Of a stretch of DNA of 5,957 nucleotides, positions 1 to 5,070 are shown piece after piece. Made by a program: the position numbers and the translations under genes. Below the pieces are notes generated by a model that saw only the letters and a list, made by a program, of their open reading frames with translations, ran no database searches and was not told the DNA's origin. The DNA is from Clostridia bacterium (lineage in GTDB: Bacteria > Bacillota > Clostridia > UBA1381): positions 1 through 5,957 of the forward strand of contig JAFXBO010000037.1 of assembly GCA_017521775.1 (NCBI GenBank), given 5' to 3'. Within the stretch, counting starts at the first letter, position 1. Each line of letters starts with the position of its first letter.

Positions 1-218
1 ATGAAATCAAAAATGCAGTGACAGGCTCTACCTATGCAATCAGTGAGCCTACAATAGACTATGTTGTGACAAAAATACCAAAATGGCCTTTTGACAAATT
101 CTTTAATGCAAAAAGAAATCTTGGAACTAAGATGATGGCAACAGGTGAAGTTATGGCTATCGGAAGTAGCTTTGAAGCGTCCTTATTAAAGGGTGTGAGA
201 TCACTTGAAATAGGTTAG
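1..218 (+). CDS. carB: Carbamoyl-phosphate synthase large subunit, N-terminal part (5' partial, ends at in-frame TAG)
   Basis: CarB makes carbamoyl phosphate from bicarbonate, ATP and ammonia supplied by the glutaminase subunit CarA, feeding pyrimidine and arginine synthesis in the cytoplasm. The frame is open from base 3 and enters the window mid-gene; the start lies upstream. The visible residues are the end of the first (carboxyphosphate) ATP-grasp domain: the [14 protein letters not shown] segment, then GEVMAIG and the VRSLEIG helix, which match the corresponding CarB segments (about residues 330-400 of the 1073-residue E. coli enzyme). After SLEIG comes TAG at 216-218. The same frame continues without another stop through the rest of CarB, so this is one gene interrupted once rather than two unrelated genes. 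Identity is firm from motif order; whether the product is truncated, read through or made as a separate subunit cannot be told here. Confidence 0.93.
   Translation, partial: EIKNAVTGSTYAISEPTIDYVVTKIPKWPFDKFFNAKRNLGTKMMATGEVMAIGSSFEASLLKGVRSLEIG
216..218 (+). other. In-frame amber (TAG) codon inside carB
   Basis: This is the only stop in the carB frame between base 3 and the natural TAA at 2217-2219. It sits just after the SLEIG helix, close to the boundary (about residue 400 in E. coli numbering) between the carboxyphosphate-synthetic domain and the oligomerization domain. One base change (for example CAG to TAG or TTG to TAG) would explain it. No frameshift is needed, because the homology continues in the same frame on both sides. 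All six other stop codons of genes in the window are TAA. Confidence 0.9.
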
Positions 219-224
219 TTCACT

Positions 225-2219
225 TTGGAGAGAGAAAGCTCAAAAAATCGTTCTTTGGACGAGCTTATTAAAAGAGTTTGTATTCCTGATGACGAAAGAC
301 TTTTTGATTTGGCAGAGCTTATTAGACGAGGCTTTATGATGACCAAGATTGCAAAAATAACAGGAATGGATATGTTCTTTTTGCAGAAAATCAAGAATAT
401 AGTAGATGCTGAGGAAGCTCTTAAAAAGCTATCTCTTGATGATATAGATTATGATACAATGAAGAAGTATAAGACAATGGGATTTTCTGATAAGGGAATT
501 GCATTGTTAATCGGCTGTGGTGCTGACGAATTATATGAAAAGAGAAAATCATTAAATGTTATGCCTGTTTATAAGATGGTTGATACCTGTGCAGGTGAAT
601 TTGATGCAGTTTCTCCATATTACTATTCAACCTATGATGAAGAAAATGAAGCAATACCAAGCGACAAGAAGAAGGTTATTGTAATAGGTTCAGGACCAAT
701 CAGAATCGGTCAGGGTATAGAGTTTGACTACTGTAGTGTTCATAGCGTGTATGCATTGAAAAAGGCAGGAATAGAAACTATTACAATTAATAATAACCCT
801 GAAACAGTAAGTACAGACTTTGATACATCGGATAAGCTCTATTTTGAACCATTAACTGAGGAAGATGTTTATAGCATAATTGAATTGGAAAAGCCTGATG
901 GAGTTGTGCTACAGTTTGGTGGACAGACAGCTATTAAATTAGCTAATTTCCTTGACAAAATGAATGTTCCGATTTTGGGAACTCAACCAAAGTATATTGA
1001 TGAGGCTGAAGACAGAGAAAAATTTGATGATTTGTTGGAAAAATTGGATATCAAGCGTCCTAAGGGAAAGGCAATCTGGTCTGTTAAAGAGGGAATTGAA
1101 GAAGCTAACAGATTAGAGTATCCATTGCTTGTTCGTCCTTCATATGTTTTGGGTGGACAGGGAATGGAAATCACAAGAAATGAAGATGACCTTGTGAGAT
1201 ACTTAACAGATGCATTCCACAAAGACCACAAGAACCCTGTTTTGATTGACAGATACCTTGGAGGAAGAGAGCTTGAGGTTGACGCAATATGCGATGGTAA
1301 GGATGTATTAATTCCTGGTATTATGGAGCATCTTGAAAGAGCTGGTGTTCACTCAGGTGACTCTGTTTCAATCTATCCTCCGCAGAATGTTAAGCCACAT
1401 ATCATTGAAAAGATAAAAGATGTGACATATAGAGTTGCAATTGAATTGAATGTTATTGGTATGATTAATATTCAGTTTATTGAATTCAAGGATGAACTTT
1501 ATATAATTGAGGTTAACCCTCGTTCAAGCCGAACAGTTCCTTATATAACAAAGGTTACAAATGTGCCTGTAATTGATATTGCAACAAGAATTATGCTTGG
1601 GGAAACCTTAAAGGATATGGGATATGAAACAGGAATTGCTCCTGAAACTAATACGGTTGCAATCAAGGTTCCTGTGTTCTCAACAGAAAAGTTGCCTCAG
1701 GTAGAGGTTAGCTTAGGACCTGAAATGCGTTCAACAGGTGAGGTTTTAGGTGTAGGTGCAAGCTTTAAGGAAGCAATGTATAAAGGATTTATTGCAGCAG
1801 GAACACCAATTCCAAAGAGTGAGTCAAGAATATTGGTATCAATAAGAGAATTTGATAAGGAAAACTTCTTGCCAATGGCAAAGAGATTCCAGAAGATGGG
1901 TTGCAAATTTATTGCAACAACAGGTACTGCAAATTATTTGAGTGCAAATGGTATTGAGGTTGAAACCTGTAAAAAGATTTCAGAGGGTGTTCCAAATGTT
2001 CTTGATATAATAAGAAGTGGAATGGTTGATATGGTTGTTGACATTCCTCAAAAAGCAAACAACGCAAATTCAGACGGCTTCAGAATGAGAAGATGTGCAG
2101 CAGAGTGTTCAATTCCTATGATGACATCTTTAGATACTGTTGGTGCATTGATTGAGGTTATGGAAGAAAACTTTACTTGTGAAAAGACTAACGTTGTTGA
2201 ATTAAATGATATTAAATAA
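225..2219 (+). CDS. carB: Carbamoyl-phosphate synthase large subunit, C-terminal part (after in-frame TAG)
   Basis: This is the rest of CarB in the same frame as the part before the TAG. Counting from TTG 225: residues 1 to about 145 are the helical oligomerization domain, ending in a [13 protein letters not shown] motif. From K148 comes the second pre-ATP-grasp fold ([31 protein letters not shown]). The second ATP-grasp domain (carbamoyl-phosphate synthesis) has [14 protein letters not shown] from V303 and the ATP/metal ligands Q417, E429 and N431 ([11 protein letters not shown]), matching E. coli Q829, E841 and N843. The C-terminal MGS-like allosteric domain follows [11 protein letters not shown] and includes ATTGTANYL. 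The C-terminus is complete and all catalytic motifs are intact, arguing against old decay. If expressed separately, TTG 225 has only AGGT at 212-215 as a ribosome site; ATG 337 is an alternative. If the TAG is read through, no start is needed. DUF4234 follows 15 bases downstream. Confidence 0.93.
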   Translation: MERESSKNRSLDELIKRVCIPDDERLFDLAELIRRGFMMTKIAKITGMDMFFLQKIKNIVDAEEALKKLSLDDIDYDTMKKYKTMGFSDKGIALLIGCGADELYEKRKSLNVMPVYKMVDTCAGEFDAVSPYYYSTYDEENEAIPSDKKKVIVIGSGPIRIGQGIEFDYCSVHSVYALKKAGIETITINNNPETVSTDFDTSDKLYFEPLTEEDVYSIIELEKPDGVVLQFGGQTAIKLANFLDKMNVPILGTQPKYIDEAEDREKFDDLLEKLDIKRPKGKAIWSVKEGIEEANRLEYPLLVRPSYVLGGQGMEITRNEDDLVRYLTDAFHKDHKNPVLIDRYLGGRELEVDAICDGKDVLIPGIMEHLERAGVHSGDSVSIYPPQNVKPHIIEKIKDVTYRVAIELNVIGMINIQFIEFKDELYIIEVNPRSSRTVPYITKVTNVPVIDIATRIMLGETLKDMGYETGIAPETNTVAIKVPVFSTEKLPQVEVSLGPEMRSTGEVLGVGASFKEAMYKGFIAAGTPIPKSESRILVSIREFDKENFLPMAKRFQKMGCKFIATTGTANYLSANGIEVETCKKISEGVPNVLDIIRSGMVDMVVDIPQKANNANSDGFRMRRCAAECSIPMMTSLDTVGALIEVMEENFTCEKTNVVELNDIK

Positions 2220-2221
2220 TA

Positions 2222-2227
2222 GGGGGG
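2222..2227 (+). promoter_or_regulatory. Ribosome-binding site of the DUF4234 gene (six-G run)
   Basis: A run of six G lies 7 bases before ATG 2235, right after the carB stop codon. It departs from the usual GGAGG but supports this start and suggests translation within the carB transcript. Confidence 0.6.
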
Positions 2228-2234
2228 TATAACA

Positions 2235-2591
2235 ATGATTAACAGAAGAGACATAGCAGTTGCTATAATTTTGACAATTGTTACCTGTGGGATTTACGGC
2301 TTATATTGGTTCGTATGCTTGAATGATGATCTGAATGAGTTAACAGATAGGAATGATACATCAGGTGGAATGGCATTGTTGTTGAGCATAGTTACTTGTG
2401 GAATATATCTGTATTACTGGATGTATAAGGCCGGTGAAAAGGTTGATACATTGAAAGCAAACAGAGGTCAGGTATCTCAATATTCAGGAATTGTTTATTT
2501 AGTGTTGACATTATTTGGCTTCGGAATAGTATCATATGCTTTAATTCAGGATGAACTTAATAAGAACTCAAATGAAACAAAGATTATATAA
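2235..2591 (+). CDS. DUF4234 family small membrane protein
   Basis: A 118-residue integral membrane protein recognised as DUF4234 from its repeated TCGIYxxYW signature; the biochemical role of the family is not established. Three hydrophobic segments are visible (about residues 7-28, 46-64 and 84-104), each followed by a polar stretch. The protein is internally repeated: residues 12-36 and 49-73 share IVTCGIY and a following Y-W pair, and 89-109 is a weaker third copy (LTLFGFGIVSY). The tail after residue 105 is short and hydrophilic. It starts 15 bases after the carB stop with its own G-rich ribosome site and overlaps the next gene, so it is probably cotranscribed with carB and DUF2752. No promoter of its own is evident. 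There is no obvious functional tie to carbamoyl-phosphate synthesis, so the linkage may only be transcriptional. Confidence 0.85.
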   Translation: MINRRDIAVAIILTIVTCGIYGLYWFVCLNDDLNELTDRNDTSGGMALLLSIVTCGIYLYYWMYKAGEKVDTLKANRGQVSQYSGIVYLVLTLFGFGIVSYALIQDELNKNSNETKII

Positions 2592-2943
2592 GCTGACCAG
2601 AGGTTATGCACTGATTTTTGCAGCAGGGCTGTTATATGCCCTGCTCTTTTCAGAATTTAATATAAAAATACCCTGTATATTTAATACTATAACAGGGTAT
2701 TTATGTCCTGCGTGTGGAATAAGCAGAATGTGTGTTTCAATACTAAAATTTGAATTTATAGAAGCTTTTTATTATAATAGACTTGTATTTTTGTTAATTC
2801 CGTTGTTTTGTTTTTTTATAGTAAAATGGAGCTATGATTATGTTAAAAAAGGGAAAATAACCAAAAGCAAAACTGAAAAAATTATACTCTGGACAGTTAT
2901 TGTGTTGTTAGTTATTTTTGGCATAGTCAGGAATATTATTTAA
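2572..2943 (+). CDS. DUF2752 family membrane protein
   Basis: A 123-residue membrane protein carrying the DUF2752 signature CPACGISR (C45 and C48), followed about 20 residues later by an AFYYNRLVF segment; the family's function is unknown. Hydrophobic segments lie at about residues 11-27, 72-86 and 104-122, with a basic stretch at 92-100 between the last two. ATG 2572 is preferred over the in-frame ATG 2551: it gives MKQRLYKLTRGYALIF, a normal start before the first membrane helix, and shortens the overlap with DUF4234 from 41 to 20 bases. Neither start has a good Shine-Dalgarno sequence, so translation is probably coupled to the upstream gene. The last 8 bases overlap the end of the convergent bioY gene. 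Two inverted repeats lie inside the first third of the gene. Confidence 0.82.
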   Translation: MKQRLYKLTRGYALIFAAGLLYALLFSEFNIKIPCIFNTITGYLCPACGISRMCVSILKFEFIEAFYYNRLVFLLIPLFCFFIVKWSYDYVKKGKITKSKTEKIILWTVIVLLVIFGIVRNII

Positions 2944-3454
2944 TTCTTGTTCCGATTATTATAGCAAGAACGGATTTTAAAATATCAAATGGCAGGAAAA
3001 TAAAAGCACTTGAAATAAGTGCTTTTTTAAATTCAATGGAATAAATTAACATATATTGAACAGAACCTGTTATATAGCATATAAAAAGAGATAACAAGGA
3101 TGTTGAAAAAAGAAACATTTTCTTGTGTTTGATTTTTGATAGATTATCTGATGCCAAACCCATTATTCCTGCAATAAAAATATAAGAAAATATATATCCA
3201 CCGGTTGGGCCGAAAAGAACCTGAACTCCACCCCTAAATCCTGAGAAAACAGGCAATCCAAGAGAGCCTATAAGAATATATACTATCACTGTTATAATTG
3301 ATTTTTTAAAACCAAGAACTATTGAGGAAAGAAAAATTGCAAGAACGCATATGGAAATCGGAACTGGTCCGATTGGTATTGATATTATTGAAAATATGCA
3401 GATAATCGCACAAAATAGTGAAATTAAGGTCAGGTCTTTGGTATTAATTTTCAA
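2936..3454 (-). CDS. bioY: BioY, biotin ECF transporter substrate-binding (S) component
   Basis: BioY is the membrane S component that binds biotin and works with the ECF energizing module (EcfT plus two ATPases), whose genes are not in this window. The 172-residue protein is almost wholly hydrophobic, about six helices. It has the family signatures YILIGSLGLPVF (59-70), GFRGGVQVLFGPTGGY (72-87) and PFDILK (155-160). The start is TTG at 3454-3452: AGGAG lies 8 bases upstream, the N-terminus MKINTKDLTLISLF is typical, and a promoter sits just before it. The frame stays open upstream to 3667, but that would add 71 residues running back through the promoter and antisense to rnpB, giving a length too great for BioY. 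The 3' end contains a terminator for the opposing operon and overlaps the DUF2752 stop by 8 bases. No biotin-synthesis genes are adjacent, which fits uptake by an auxotroph, but that is inference. Confidence 0.92.
   Translation of the reverse strand: MKINTKDLTLISLFCAIICIFSIISIPIGPVPISICVLAIFLSSIVLGFKKSIITVIVYILIGSLGLPVFSGFRGGVQVLFGPTGGYIFSYIFIAGIMGLASDNLSKIKHKKMFLFSTSLLSLFICYITGSVQYMLIYSIEFKKALISSAFIFLPFDILKSVLAIIIGTRIK
3002..3028 (+). terminator. Rho-independent terminator of the carB-DUF4234-DUF2752 transcript, inside bioY
   Basis: A 10-bp stem (AAAAGCACTT, 3002-3011, with AAGTGCTTTT, 3017-3026) closes a GAAAT loop, and six T run from 3023 to 3028. It lies about 60 bases after the DUF2752 stop, on the opposite strand of bioY codons 143-151. 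It is well placed to end the plus-strand transcript. In the minus direction the stem is followed by a broken T run, so it could also act weakly within bioY. Confidence 0.75.
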
Positions 3455-3462
3455 TTCGATAG

Positions 3463-3467
3463 CTCCT
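3463..3467 (-). promoter_or_regulatory. Ribosome-binding site of bioY (fixes the TTG start)
   Basis: AGGAG on the minus strand lies 8 bases upstream of TTG 3454-3452. No equally placed ATG exists in this frame nearby. The site therefore sets the start and rejects the 71-residue upstream extension. Confidence 0.8.
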
Positions 3468-3485
3468 AATCTGAAATTTAAGATA

Positions 3486-3514
3486 ATTATAATACAAAAA
3501 AACAAAAATGTAAA
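3486..3514 (-). promoter_or_regulatory. Sigma-70-type promoter of bioY
   Basis: On the minus strand TTTACA (3514-3509) and a perfect TATAAT (3491-3486) are separated by 17 bases, with an AT-rich spacer. Transcription would start near 3479, leaving a leader of about 25 bases, too short for a riboswitch. I could not find a convincing two-fold BirA-type operator around it. Confidence 0.75.
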
Positions 3515-3532
3515 TTGAATATTTTGAATTTC

Positions 3533-3561
3533 TTGACAAAAACCAATTAAAATGATAATAT
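3533..3561 (+). promoter_or_regulatory. Promoter of rnpB
   Basis: Consensus TTGACA at 3533-3538 is followed after 17 bases by TAATAT (3556-3561); GATAAT at 3554-3559 with a 15-base spacer is the alternative reading. The predicted start at about 3568 coincides with the 5' end of the P1 helix of RNase P RNA. The bioY -35 box is only 18 bases away on the other strand. Confidence 0.75.
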
Positions 3562-3568
3562 GAAATAA

Positions 3569-3900
3569 AAGTAAGTCAGATGGTCGCGGGCATATTATAT
3601 ATGCGTGAGGAAAGTCCGAGCTCCACAGAGCAGGGTGCCGGGTAACACCCGGTGGAGGCGACTCCAAGGATAGTGCAACAGAAAATAAATGCCAATGTTA
3701 TTGGTGATTGTGGAAATGTGAGGTAAGAGCTCACAGGAATGATGGTAACTGAAATTCCGTGTAAACCCCATCCGGAGCAACATCGACAGCGAAATTAAGT
3801 CTGCTCGGCATTTCGCGAATGATGGCTTGAGCGTTATAGTAATATAACGCCACAGATAGATGACCATTTGATACAGAACTCGGCTTATAGACTTGCTTTT
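3569..3900 (+). ncRNA. rnpB: RNase P RNA component (type A)
   Basis: This is the catalytic RNA that, with RnpA protein, removes 5' leaders from tRNA precursors. Conserved cores are present in order: GAGGAAAGTCCGAGCTC from about 3605, AGGGTGCCGGGTAACACCCGG-like P5-P7 region near 3632, TGCAACAGAAA near 3674, GTAAACCCCATCCGGAGCAA near 3761, and ACAGAACTCGGCTTATAG at the 3' end (from about 3873). P1 pairs AAGTAAGTC (3569-3577) with GACTTGCTT (3890-3898), including one G-U pair; P2 pairs ATGGTC (3580-3585) with GACCAT (3862-3867). The length of about 330 nt and the layout fit the ancestral type A rather than the Bacillus type B. The RNA ends in a T run (3897-3902). The exact mature ends are inferred from P1. 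Open frames on either strand here are shadows. Confidence 0.95.
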
Positions 3901-3914
3901 TTAATTTAAAGCTT

Positions 3915-3963
3915 AACCTCAAGACTAAAAAGGTGTTGACCTATGATGGTCTTGGGGTTTTTG
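3915..3963 (+). terminator. Terminator downstream of rnpB with a folded loop
   Basis: AACCTCAAGAC (3915-3925) pairs with GTCTTGGGGTT (3949-3959), with one G-U pair, followed by a run of T to 3962. The 23-base loop itself contains a small hairpin, AGGT-GTTG-ACCT (3931-3942). An alternative pairing GACC (3938-3941) with GGTC (3948-3951) would compete with both. It lies about 15 bases after the rnpB T run and 33 before the LiaF-like gene, so it separates the two. Confidence 0.75.
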
Positions 3964-3995
3964 CATTAAAATGTCGAAAACGGAGGTAGAGAAAA

Positions 3996-4655
3996 ATGAA
4001 AAAATTAACAGGAATTATAATTGGAGCAGTTTTAATTGCGTGTGGTGTCATTTATATTTTAGGTGCTTTTGGTATTACGGATGTTAATGTTTCACTTGAC
4101 GGATGGTGGACTTTATTTATCATAATTCCGTGCTTAAACGGACTTTTTACAAGCAAAGATAAATTTGGTAATTTTATTGGTCTTGCTGTTGGTGTGCTTC
4201 TTCTTTTAGCAGCACAAAATGTGTTTGAGTATGATATGATATGGAAAATCATTGTACCACTCATTATCATTATGATTGGTATTAAATTGATTGTGAAAAC
4301 TGTTTCTCCAAAGACAAATCCTGATAAAACTCAAAATGAAAATATGGCAGCATTCAGCTCACAAAACTTTGACTATACTGACGAAGAAATTGTTGTTGCA
4401 AAAATCGGAGCAGTTTTTGGTGGTGCAAAATGTAATTTGCTTGATTCTAAAATTAAAGACGGAAGTCAGCTTGATCTTTTCTGTGCCTTTGGTGGTGCTG
4501 ACATTTTTGTGCCTGAAAATGTGAATATAAAAATTAATACATTCTGTTTGTTTGGAGGAATAAGCGATAAACGAGTGATAAAAGAAACAAACAAAGATAA
4601 TGTAACTCTCACAATAAATGGTTTTTGCATATTTGGAGGCGCTGATATAAAATAA
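3996..4655 (+). CDS. LiaF-like membrane protein with C-terminal FGG-repeat domain
   Basis: A 219-residue protein with the architecture of LiaF and related 'cell wall-active antibiotics response' proteins. Four hydrophobic segments lie at the N-terminus (about 5-24, 36-52, 57-77, 82-103), then a polar linker (104-130) and a C-terminal domain that carries FGG four times (141-143, 165-167, 186-188, 213-215), spaced 21-27 residues apart, as expected of a beta-solenoid. LiaF in Bacillus restrains a LiaRS two-component system sensing envelope stress; no such kinase or regulator is next to it here, so that role is not shown and I give no symbol. ATG 3996 has GGAGG (3982-3986) 9 bases upstream. No convincing promoter lies between the rnpB terminator and the gene; it may rely on leakage from rnpB or a promoter I do not recognise. 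It ends in TAA directly before a hairpin. Confidence 0.85.
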   Translation: MKKLTGIIIGAVLIACGVIYILGAFGITDVNVSLDGWWTLFIIIPCLNGLFTSKDKFGNFIGLAVGVLLLLAAQNVFEYDMIWKIIVPLIIIMIGIKLIVKTVSPKTNPDKTQNENMAAFSSQNFDYTDEEIVVAKIGAVFGGAKCNLLDSKIKDGSQLDLFCAFGGADIFVPENVNIKINTFCLFGGISDKRVIKETNKDNVTLTINGFCIFGGADIK

Positions 4656-4684
4656 AAAAACAAGCATACACTTTCGTGTATGCT
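4656..4684 (-). terminator. Hairpin terminator, copy 1 of the flanking repeat
   Basis: AGCATACAC (4663-4671) and GTGTATGCT (4676-4684) form a 9-bp stem around TTTC. Read on the minus strand it is followed by an uninterrupted T run (4660-4654 region), so it is a strong minus-strand terminator; on the plus strand, where the LiaF-like gene ends 8 bases before it, the T run is poor. It is nearly identical to the tRNA-Glu terminator at 5031-5071. Confidence 0.7.
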
Positions 4685-4859
4685 CATTTATGTTGAAAGA
4701 GCCAAATGGTTTAGATGCAAATACGCCAAAGGCGTGCTCGTAAAAAGGTGGTAGCGACGGTGAGCCGTTGTGAGTGCGTTTACAAGCGAACAGGTGAGCC
4801 AAGTGTGCCTTTTTGCGAAAAAGGAGGAACAGTGAAGAGGGTGACTGATTTTTTTGTAC

Positions 4860-4890
4860 AAAAAAATCGGAACAAGCATAACTTGTTCCG
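4860..4890 (-). terminator. Hairpin terminator after the tRNA 3'-end copy
   Basis: CGGAACAAG (4868-4876) and CTTGTTCCG (4882-4890) form a 9-bp stem with a five-base loop. On the minus strand it is followed by seven T (4866-4860). It lies three bases after the CCA of the partial tRNA-Glu copy, just as the real tRNA has a terminator at its 3' end, but the stem sequence is different. Confidence 0.6.
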
Positions 4891-4893
4891 ACG

Positions 4894-4912
4894 TGGTGAC
4901 CCGTAAGGGAAT
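4894..4912 (-). repeat. 19-nt copy of the tRNA-Glu 3' end
   Basis: Bases 4894-4912 are identical to 5071-5089. They cover the CCA, discriminator base, 3' acceptor strand and 3' T-stem strand of tRNA-Glu, in the same orientation and 177 bases away. Beyond this the copy loses the normal T loop (only a degenerate GAGTCGTATTCCC remains in place of GGGTTCGATTCCC). No anticodon arm is recognisable, so it is a fragment, not a second tRNA. Duplicated tRNA 3' ends are typical of integrase attachment sites. Confidence 0.7.
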
Positions 4913-5030
4913 ACGACTCGCATACGCTCCCTGTATGCTGCGCCATTGCCAATCACTCATCGCTAAAAGCTCGAGTTCTTGGTGGCTACGCTATTTCACC
5001 CTGCGGGTTCGATTTCTTAGTGAATTACAC

Positions 5031-5070
5031 AAAAAAACAAGCATACACTTATCGTGTATGCTCATTTTTT
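5031..5070 (-). terminator. Terminator of tRNA-Glu, copy 2 of the flanking repeat
   Basis: AGCATACAC (5040-5048) and GTGTATGCT (5054-5062) form a 9-bp stem with loop TTATC; on the minus strand seven T follow (5037-5031). It begins 8 bases after the tRNA CCA end and would end the tRNA transcript. T7 at 5065-5071 on the plus side makes it able to act in both directions. Confidence 0.8.

Larger units (their letters stand above)
4656..5070. repeat. Composite hairpin-rich intergenic element bounded by direct repeats
   Basis: About 400 bases with no credible gene. Two near-identical copies of A7-C-hairpin-TGCTCATTT (from 4656 and from 5031, differing mainly by one inserted A in the loop) bound a segment of about 345 bases. 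Its G+C is near one half (32 of 60 in 4741-4800; 30 of 60 in 4921-4980), against about a third in the neighbouring genes. Inside are hairpins ACGCC-AAA-GGCGT (4723-4735), ACGG-TGAG-CCGT (4757-4768), a CCTTTTT stem (4808-4824), a 22-nt perfect palindrome (4847-4868), a 9-bp stem at 4868-4890 and GCATAC/GTATGC (4920-4938). It also holds a 19-nt copy of the tRNA-Glu 3' end (4894-4912). Open frames crossing it on both strands look like chance products of this repeat. It could be an attachment-site scar or a dispersed non-coding repeat. Confidence 0.6.

Noticed and set aside
983..2254. Minus-strand open frames inside carB
   Set aside because: They are shadows of a strongly conserved coding frame, without start signals or domains.
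2551..2571. ATG 2551 as the start of the DUF2752 gene
   Set aside because: It gives a 41-base overlap and has no spaced ribosome site; ATG 2572 gives a more natural N-terminus, although it too lacks a strong site.
3455..3568. Biotin riboswitch or BirA operator upstream of bioY
   Set aside because: The leader is only about 25 bases, and no convincing two-fold symmetric operator was found around the promoter.
3455..3667. 71-residue N-terminal extension of bioY in the same open frame
   Set aside because: It would run through the bioY promoter and antisense to rnpB, is too long for BioY, and TTG 3454 has a good AGGAG site and a typical N-terminus.
3595..3922. Open frames antisense to rnpB
   Set aside because: They lie opposite conserved RNase P RNA helices, lack ribosome sites and show no recognisable domain.
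4359..4952. 197-residue minus-strand frame spanning the end of the LiaF-like gene and the element
   Set aside because: It crosses a real gene on the other strand, a terminator and the repeat, and has no ribosome site or recognisable domain.
4690..5030. CRISPR array or insertion sequence in the gene-free region
   Set aside because: There are no evenly spaced repeats, no transposase frame and no clear terminal inverted repeats.
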